This document shows positions 57,478 to 64,000 of a DNA stretch of 64,000 nt, piece by piece. The stretch comes from Aquila chrysaetos chrysaetos. Its lineage: Eukaryota > Chordata > Aves > Accipitriformes > Accipitridae. How positions within the stretch are numbered: the first letter of the stretch is position 1; every line of letters starts with the position of its first letter. The notes under the pieces were generated by a model that had not been told where the DNA came from, made no database searches, and worked only from the letters and a program-made list of their open reading frames with translations. A program made the position numbers and the translations under genes. The DNA lies in assembly GCF_900496995.4 (NCBI RefSeq), contig NC_044024.1, positions 20,958,698-21,022,697 of the forward strand, in the 5' to 3' direction.

Positions 57478-59479
57478 TTCTCTAGGGGTGGCTATTACTA
57501 CCCAACTGGCAAATGCTGAGGTCCCCACTCCCTCTTTACGTACGCAAAATTCTTACAACATCTAAAAGCTCTTTTGCCTGGAAAAGGCCATCAAGTTTTT
57601 GACCAAAACTAAAATAAAAAAGGAGGAAAAAAAAAAAAAAAACCCTCACCTTTTTTATCCCATGAAGTAAAATGGCATTTTAAAATATGCTCAGGTGTAA
57701 AGCCGTTTCTGTGATAGCTTTTTTTTAATGAAGATTTAATTTGATATTAAAACTTGATTGCTAAAAAACCTGTTTGCAGAGTAAGCCCGGGTCTCTAGGG
57801 CTTGCCATATAGAAAAGAGAGTACTTAAACATCTGCTGTCCTTGGTTTCGCAAAGATCCCTAGCCCTCTAGTTCCCAGACCCACCTATAAACACATTCAG
57901 TAGTTTTTAAATAAGACTGTACAATACCCAAAAAATAGCTAGACCAAAAAGTGCCCCCTTGCTCAAAAACAACTATTTATAGTCAAAAGGCATTTCACTC
58001 TGTTGGCTAAAGGTATCACAGTGTTCTGTTAGCTAATGTGCTAAAAGGCCAGCTCCTTGATTGATCACGTCTTGTCCCAAGCACATCGTTTCTGCTGGCT
58101 TAGGACTTAACTGCTGATATGGAAATGCTTTAAACTGGAGAGGGGAAAAAAAAAACCAAACAACCAAACCACCCCAAAATAAACAAAATAAGCCATGCTG
58201 AAGGAGGACGTGCTAGCCAGGAGGAATGGGCTGCACTGTTTTCCGTAGTCAGTGAGCCATCGATCGAGAAGGGTCTGTATGTAAAGAAAGAACTCCAGGA
58301 TCAATTTGGCCTTTAAAATTGTGGGTGGTTTGAGCTAGGTTAGGGCGTTTCTGTTGCTGTTATGGTGGGGGTTTTTTTTGTTTGTTTTGCACACCTTAAA
58401 AGAGCAGTAAAAGTATTTCCCTGAAGCATAAAATACTATCAAACATTCAGAAGATAAGGATCAAATGCTTCCGCTTTTTAAATTTACCTTTTTAGACAAA
58501 GCATGTTTTGTTTTTAAAACACTTGTTCTTGGTCGTGAAGTTACTCCAGAGCAGTAGTTGTTCTGGGTGGAGGCAATTATGTGAATAATATATAAATGAC
58601 TTGTTTGTAAAAGTGTAATGGCCTGAAATGGGGAAAGAAGTAGTGTGAAAATGAAATTGAATCAAATTAGTGTATTTTCTAAACATTTGTAATGTGGCTA
58701 GCCTGGAGTGTTCCCTGCCTGCTCCTCCAAAAAAAAATCCAGTAGGGGACTGGACAACTGCGTTGTTAGGTTTCAAGTTACACAGTCACTGAAAACTACA
58801 GATTATTTTGTTAACAGCTTATTTTACATGCTCCTCCAGTGAGCTGATTTATTATTCACTGTAGTCTCACTGATTCCAATTAATTTTACCATTACATGAA
58901 TGAGAGTCACCAGGGCTTCCAGCACACCTGGGCTGCAACCCGCTGTGCTGCCTGCCCTGGCCAGCCGAGTCCCTCTTGCGAGGAAGAGGTCCTCGCAGCG
59001 CACCCACCCCAAAAACAGCTCCAGAGAGTTTTTAGTTAAGTAACGACTTTCATTCATCATAGGCTGCCCTGGTGGTTTGGATGTTTTTGCTTATTTTTTG
59101 CCATTCTGTTAGTGGAATTGCAACGGTGGTGGTGGAGTGATCCTGTTTCTTTGGAAATCAGCCTTTGAGGGGGCACAGAGCTTTCTCATGGATGTGTCTG
59201 TGGAAAAGTGTTAGCATTCTGCAGGACAAGTTAACCAGTTGAAGGAGAACTCAGCCAAAAATTAAACCAAAACTGCACCTCTTCCTGGTTAATCGAAATA
59301 TGCTTTTCTTTGGGATTTTGGCCTTTTGAAAAGGAAAGTAGAAATATCAAAGCAAAGCTGAGAAGTCCCAAGGGAAGTGGGACGTACGCTTAATGGTGTG
59401 AGAGCAGCAGGTGCTCGTGTAGTTCTCGAACTGCTAGAAAAGCCAGCAGTAAATCAGATCCTTGCTCACACTGTTAGTA

Positions 59480-59900
59480 ACTGTCCAAATAGCCGGTGCG
59501 GATACCCTGCAACCGCTCGCGTTCCTGGAAGGGAGCTTGGGATGCTCGTAGTGCCTGTACTGTGTAAGTCAAGTCTTAGAGCTCCTGTCGCTCAAACCAA
59601 AGACCTTTATCCCGAGTAAGCACTAAAGAAAACCAAACTGTACCTACAGAGAAATGAGGGCGAAGAGCCCCCTCGGAGGGACACAGGAGACGGTCTCCCG
59701 GTATCCGGGAAAGGTTCCTCCCGCAGCCATCGTGCTGGCGACGCACCACTGCCCGAGGTGCGTGTGTGGGAGCCGCCTTATCCCGCTCCTCGGGGCAAAA
59801 CGGGCAGCAGGGCGATTTTGCTCCAGCCACGGCCTCCCTTTTCCCCAGCGCATGGCGTGCCCTCCTGCGACACCCTGTCACCTGCGTGACTTGCTGCCCT
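59480..59900. promoter_or_regulatory. Orphan CpG-rich region
   Basis: About 0.4 kb with clearly raised GC and CpG density (for example GCAACCGCTCGCGTTCC and GGCGACGCACCACTGCCCGA) between AT-rich flanks. The overlapping frames on both strands (longest 101 codons, minus) resemble no family. It may be a promoter of an unseen transcript or a distal regulatory CpG island. Confidence 0.45.
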
Positions 59901-60430
59901 TGCCAGTGATGGGGTGAAAAGTGAATGCTAAGGAGGTGATGACATGTGGAATTTCCCTGTAGCCCTGCTCCAGTATCCTGCCGTGTGTGCGTGCATCAGT
60001 GCTGGGCTGCCTGTGGAACCTCCCCATGCTTAGAAGTCTGTTGCATCAACTAGTTTTAACCTCTTTAAAAGGAAAGGTTTTATATTTATACATGAATGTA
60101 TTTATTTAAATACTCTTAATATTTACAGTGGCTGTTTCTGCTAAAAATTATGTTACATGTACCGTCAGAAAAAGGATGAAACATAAATACGGTAAAGTGA
60201 CATTAAGGGTGAGACATAAATCACAAAAGCAAGGGTGTTAAGAGTTTAGGCTTCCAGGGTTCGCTGCTCCTGCTCTCTGTCTACTGCAGAAGTCCCCTAA
60301 GTTCCCTTTGTGGGAAACCGTGCTAGTTTTCTACATGGAAAACTATCGTAACGGACATACAGTTAAATCCTAACCTGAATTAGTTGTAAGAAAATAAAAG
60401 TACATACTACTGCTACGAATATTAACTACT

Positions 60431-60665
60431 TACTGTATATAGCGCCTTTAATTTGAAGATCTGAAAGTGCTTATAAATAATGAACTAACCCCCCCTGCGA
60501 GGTAGGTAAGTATTATTATCCCTATTTTACAGATGGGGAAACTGAGGCATTAGAGAGGCTAAGTGACTTGCCCAAGGTCACAGGTGAGTCAGTGGCAGAG
60601 CTCGGACTAGCCCTCAGAAGTCCCGTTCGCTAATCCTGCGCTCTTGCCGCTGTGCATGCTTCCTC
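60431..60665 (+). mobile_element. MIR-like SINE / L2-type tail relic
   Basis: ACTGTATATAGCGCC, GAAGATCTGAAAGTGCTTAT, GCGAGGTAGGTAAGTATTAT, CCCTATTTTACAGATGGGGA, AACTGAGGCATTAGAGAGGC, AAGTGACTTGCCCAAGGTCA and CAGTGGCAGAGCTCGGACTA occur in the order of the amniote MIR/CORE-type element. The core is unusually close to consensus for so old a family. The long upstream part resembles the sauropsid version of the repeat. Edges are approximate. Confidence 0.88.
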
Positions 60666-63356
60666 TGTAGGGACCACATATACAAATACTTGAGTATTTA
60701 CATATATACCAGTAAGTGAATAATATACAAATGCAATTATCCAAATAATCTGCAGAGATATGTCAGTTAATTTCTTGTTTCTGAAACAACTTCTTTAATC
60801 TCTGACCTGAGTACAAACACCTCCTAGTTCTGTTTGATATTCTTAACCCTGGATGTTAGTTGTTAACTTTTTAATTGGTGATCATTTGTAGGTGTGCTGC
60901 TTTAAAAAGCTAGGTGAAAATGACACCGGGGATGGGAGGTGAGAAATAAAGCAGCTTCAAGAGCAAGACACCTAAAGAAAGGGCAAGTGGTCAAGATCTC
61001 TGCTACAACTAATTCCAAATTCCTTGCATATGTATAAGGATCATTATTGAAGCCCACAGAATAAAGGCCAGGCATGTACCAGTTGGAGCACAGCTGTGCA
61101 TCTTGAACCCAAGCCAAGGAAAAGTTTAACTCCTCACAGGAGAAGCTCCAAGTGTCCCATCAGCTCCTCCCTGGTCGCTTGCACAGACAGCACAGGGGTA
61201 GTTCACTGATTTCTCTGAAGGAAAGAAAAACTTTCACTAAAACATGTTTTCTTTTTGAGCAATTGAAAATGCAAGTGAAATCCCAAATACTGTGACTGCA
61301 AGTGAATTTAAAAAAAAAACAGGTTTTGCTTATCAAATGTATTTTTCACAAGGTACTTTAATTTCCCTCCCCTGAAGCTCCTGTTTTAGAGTAATAATCA
61401 TAATAACTCACCAGCTGCTATGAAGTCTGTTGCTACCAAAGGGGATGCATAGATGCAATCAAACAGAATTTTGCCTTTTGGGGGACCAATGTGACAGTTT
61501 TGCAAACTCCTGGACACATGTATTAACCACAGCCAAATCAAATATTTGTGTTAAATTCCAAAGTCAGCTCAGACTAGCTCATAGCTGGGAGCTAGGAAGC
61601 ATCTGAGTCATGAAACAAATCCCAGGGGAGCCCCAGCCAAGCAGCCATGTGACGTACCTCTTGCCTTTAACATAACATTATGGAGAGATTTTTGCAGACT
61701 GCGTTATCCATCATGCCACTCCAATGTGGCAGTTCCTACCCCTGCCCTTTCAGGACGCAGCAGGGGAACATGACTCACAGTTTGCAGAGAAGGGAGTTGT
61801 GCTGCCCAGTGTCATTTTTACATTTTTGGGGGGCACCACTGCGGAGTTAATTGCATTTCATTTTGTTATTTGTACCTGTTAATGCAGTGCTGCATTTGAA
61901 TGACACAATATTACCATCACCAGTAGCAGTGTGTTTGCTCTTGTGGAAAACTTAAAAGCCTTTCTACTGTCCAAGGATATGAACCCTGCTTCTCTCCCAG
62001 CCTCAGACTCAGTTGATGTAATCTGCATAACCGTACTTGGATTGTTTTCATTCTTACTCGTTACACAGGAAATACCATAAAGATTTGCTGGCCCCATGTC
62101 AAGCAGAGTTCAGAAACCGCAGTGTGGTTAGGTGAGGCATAAAATGATTCAAACCCTTTCCTTCATCCTCCTGTAGCAGCTCTTGCTAATGTTCATCTTT
62201 CCAGAAGCATGCTCAGTTTGGTTTATTAAACTGTAGGGCTTTTATTGTGAGCTGCTTTGAGAACTGCTTTCAGTTGGTTCTGACTGCAGCTCTCTTGTAT
62301 TGATGGATTTACCTCTTAAAAGACCAGGGTGCTGGATTTCTTCACAAATGATCAGCAAACTGCTTCTGACCCTCAGATTTTGCAAGTCTCCTTGCGTAGT
62401 GCCGATGTCAGTTTGCTAAGCCTTTCATAAAGGAAGAGGAGATGCAGTTTTCAAAGACAACTCTAACCCTGCAATTAGTATGAAAGCCTGAAACCCAATG
62501 ATACAAAAAATGCTTTTCACTCTGCCTTAACTAACACAGCTAGGGGCTTAAATATTTGGGGCTTTATACTGCATGCTGGTAACAAGACTGGTGTCATTTA
62601 TAAGCAAGGAATACAGAACCATTTTTGAGTCTGCTCCTAGTTGCTAATTTTTCCTGACACCAGAGCTGGCCTAGAGCCACGGTCTCCACCCTGATTGAGG
62701 TCTGTATTGAAAACTTCCCATGAGTCTGGTGTGTTGGCATCTGCAACTCTGCTACAGGAGCTGGCTGCATCGGTCACATTTCTCTCTCTGATGTAGGTGC
62801 GCTCCATCACGACCTTTAGGTAATGCTGTATAGGTACCCAAAGGGAAACACAACGAGGTGGTTTTCCTTCACAAGAGGAGGGAGTCAGGTTTAAAACTCG
62901 GGCAGAGTATCCAGCTGCAAACATCCCAGCATCTCTTCTGTGGGGGACTGCTGTGGTGAGAAATCCCTCTCCTCCTGACCCTCCGTGCTGCCGTGAGAGC
63001 CGCTCCTGCCCCTTGCTGCTAAAATCTGACCAGGCCAACAGTAGGTGTAGATTTTCCAGCATTATGCTTTTACAAATGCAATTCACAACCCAGTTCACAG
63101 AAGAGGTGATTTTTGGCAACCACCCTTGGGATATGCTCCAGCTCATGTAACCTCTCCTGGGAACAGAGCCTCAGGCGTGACTGCAGGAGCACTGTAACGA
63201 AGCTCTGTCACACGCGATCGCCATTTTTGAGCTCCTGGTCAGGACTTGCTTTCTCCAAGAAAGCAGCTGACTAATAACAGCTCTGAAGTGGTGGTAAGTA
63301 AGTGCCAATCATCTGTGTTTCTTAGCAACACTGCAGAAGAAAGTTCAAGTATCACA

Positions 63357-63392
<36 letters not shown>

Positions 63393-64000
63393 CTGTTAAA
63401 AATTCAACCGTTTTGCCCTTCATGGGGTTGTCTTCTCCCCTCTCTGATGCTCCTTAGGACAAAAGCAGTGACATCGCTAGGCTCTGTCCGGACACTACCA
63501 CAACTGGGGAAGTAAAAGGTAACATCTGCTGCACTCCTTTTTGTTGCGCCTTAGAAAAGGAACTGCAGAGACTTCGCAGGCTGCCAGATGCAGTTTGAGC
63601 TGCTATTGCTTAGGTTGCTTTTCAGAAATGCAGCTCACAGGCCCAGGGAAGACTATCTCTCTTGCCATATACCAGGATGATGATTTTCTTCCTAAAGCCT
63701 GACATCCATAGAGAGGCAGCAAAAAGCAAATGCAGCAGTGGAAGTAAGATTAGGCATTTCAAAAACCAGATACAGCTCGAGGGGTGGGGTGTAAGGGCAA
63801 GGCTCAGGGCTGGGTTTCAGCTCAGCCCATGAGAAATGACAACCACACTGAGGTTTATGTTTCAAGCAGCCACAGCTGGTTTTGGGTCAGTTCATCTACA
63901 CAGAACCTGGCAGCAAGGCCAGGTGCTGGCTTCCACTGTCAGCCTAACTGGAAGGTCATTCTGCTCCCTGTGGGGGGAATTTCTTACAGGAATTAGGTAA
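60666..64000. other. Intergenic DNA, no supported gene
   Basis: Unique DNA with an A28 run at 63362-63389. The 169-codon minus-strand frame at 62637-63146 is the longest frame in the flank, but has low-complexity, unconserved-looking content and no recognisable domain. The stretch 61320-62060 looks dense in motif-like words and could be a conserved non-coding element. Confidence 0.5.
63362..63389. repeat. A28 homopolymer
   Basis: Twenty-eight consecutive A residues. Such a tail can mark a retroposed copy, but the sequence before it is not recognised and I saw no flanking target-site duplication. Confidence 0.9.

Larger units (their letters stand above)
51591..60430. other. Intergenic DNA, no supported gene
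   Basis: Unique AT-rich DNA with simple repeats: T21 at 52248-52268, G13 at 53896-53908 followed by TG repeats, TTTC repeats at 54193-54215, C19 at 57459-57477. Two CpG-richer patches at 54800-54960 and 59480-59900 are listed separately. The 72-codon ATG frame at 55289-55507 matches nothing I know. In mammals the next gene is TRPC5 on the opposite strand; I looked for its conserved C-terminus and saw none. Confidence 0.55.

Noticed and set aside
62637..63146. 169-codon minus-strand frame, considered as a TRPC5 or other terminal exon
   Set aside because: No TRPC-type C-terminus or other family signature, low-complexity composition, and no convincing splice acceptor. The conserved Val-Thr-Thr-Arg-Leu ending is absent.
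1..64000. CRISPR arrays, operons, prophage, toxin-antitoxin or other prokaryotic systems
   Set aside because: The window is intron-containing vertebrate DNA. No regularly spaced repeats, Shine-Dalgarno-led gene clusters or phage genes were seen.

Overview
This window is vertebrate nuclear DNA, almost certainly from a bird. The intron/exon genes with GT-AG junctions, two CpG-island promoters and long AT-rich non-coding stretches show a vertebrate. A near-consensus chicken-repeat-1 (CR1) LINE 3' end at 17.6-18.1 kb, a second CR1 tail at 30.9 kb and older CR1/L3-like and MIR-like relics point to the avian lineage. I cannot name the species.

Layout. 1-20.3 kb: intergenic, no supported gene; it holds a 79-bp tandem duplication, an 11-bp-arm inverted repeat, a G14 run and the antisense CR1 copy. 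20.3-23.5 kb: CpG island plus four coding exons of ALG13 (short form, 164 aa), the catalytic subunit of the ALG13/ALG14 UDP-GlcNAc transferase that adds the second GlcNAc to the dolichol-linked N-glycan precursor. 24.7-51.6 kb: a second CpG island plus 24 coding exons encoding a 905-aa OTU + Tudor + proline-rich protein. This corresponds to the C-terminal part of the long bifunctional vertebrate ALG13. Every junction keeps frame, and the protein ends in the conserved HxVPQGM-type tail followed by a 3' UTR and an AATAAA. 51.6-64 kb: intergenic, no supported gene; it holds two CpG-richer patches, simple repeats and a well-preserved MIR-like SINE.

How the parts fit. The short form stops in a private fourth exon whose stop codon overlaps an AATAAA. 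Exon 3 ends in phase 2, and the first OTU exon has a good upstream acceptor (25326-25327) that lies exactly one base plus six codons before the OTU Met. Skipping exon 4 therefore gives an in-frame glycosyltransferase-OTU-Tudor fusion (1039 aa), as in the mammalian long isoform. Independent transcription from the second CpG island would instead give a stand-alone OTU-Tudor protein. This one-locus, two-promoter arrangement is the most interesting thing in the window. I found no prokaryotic, viral or defence-type system.
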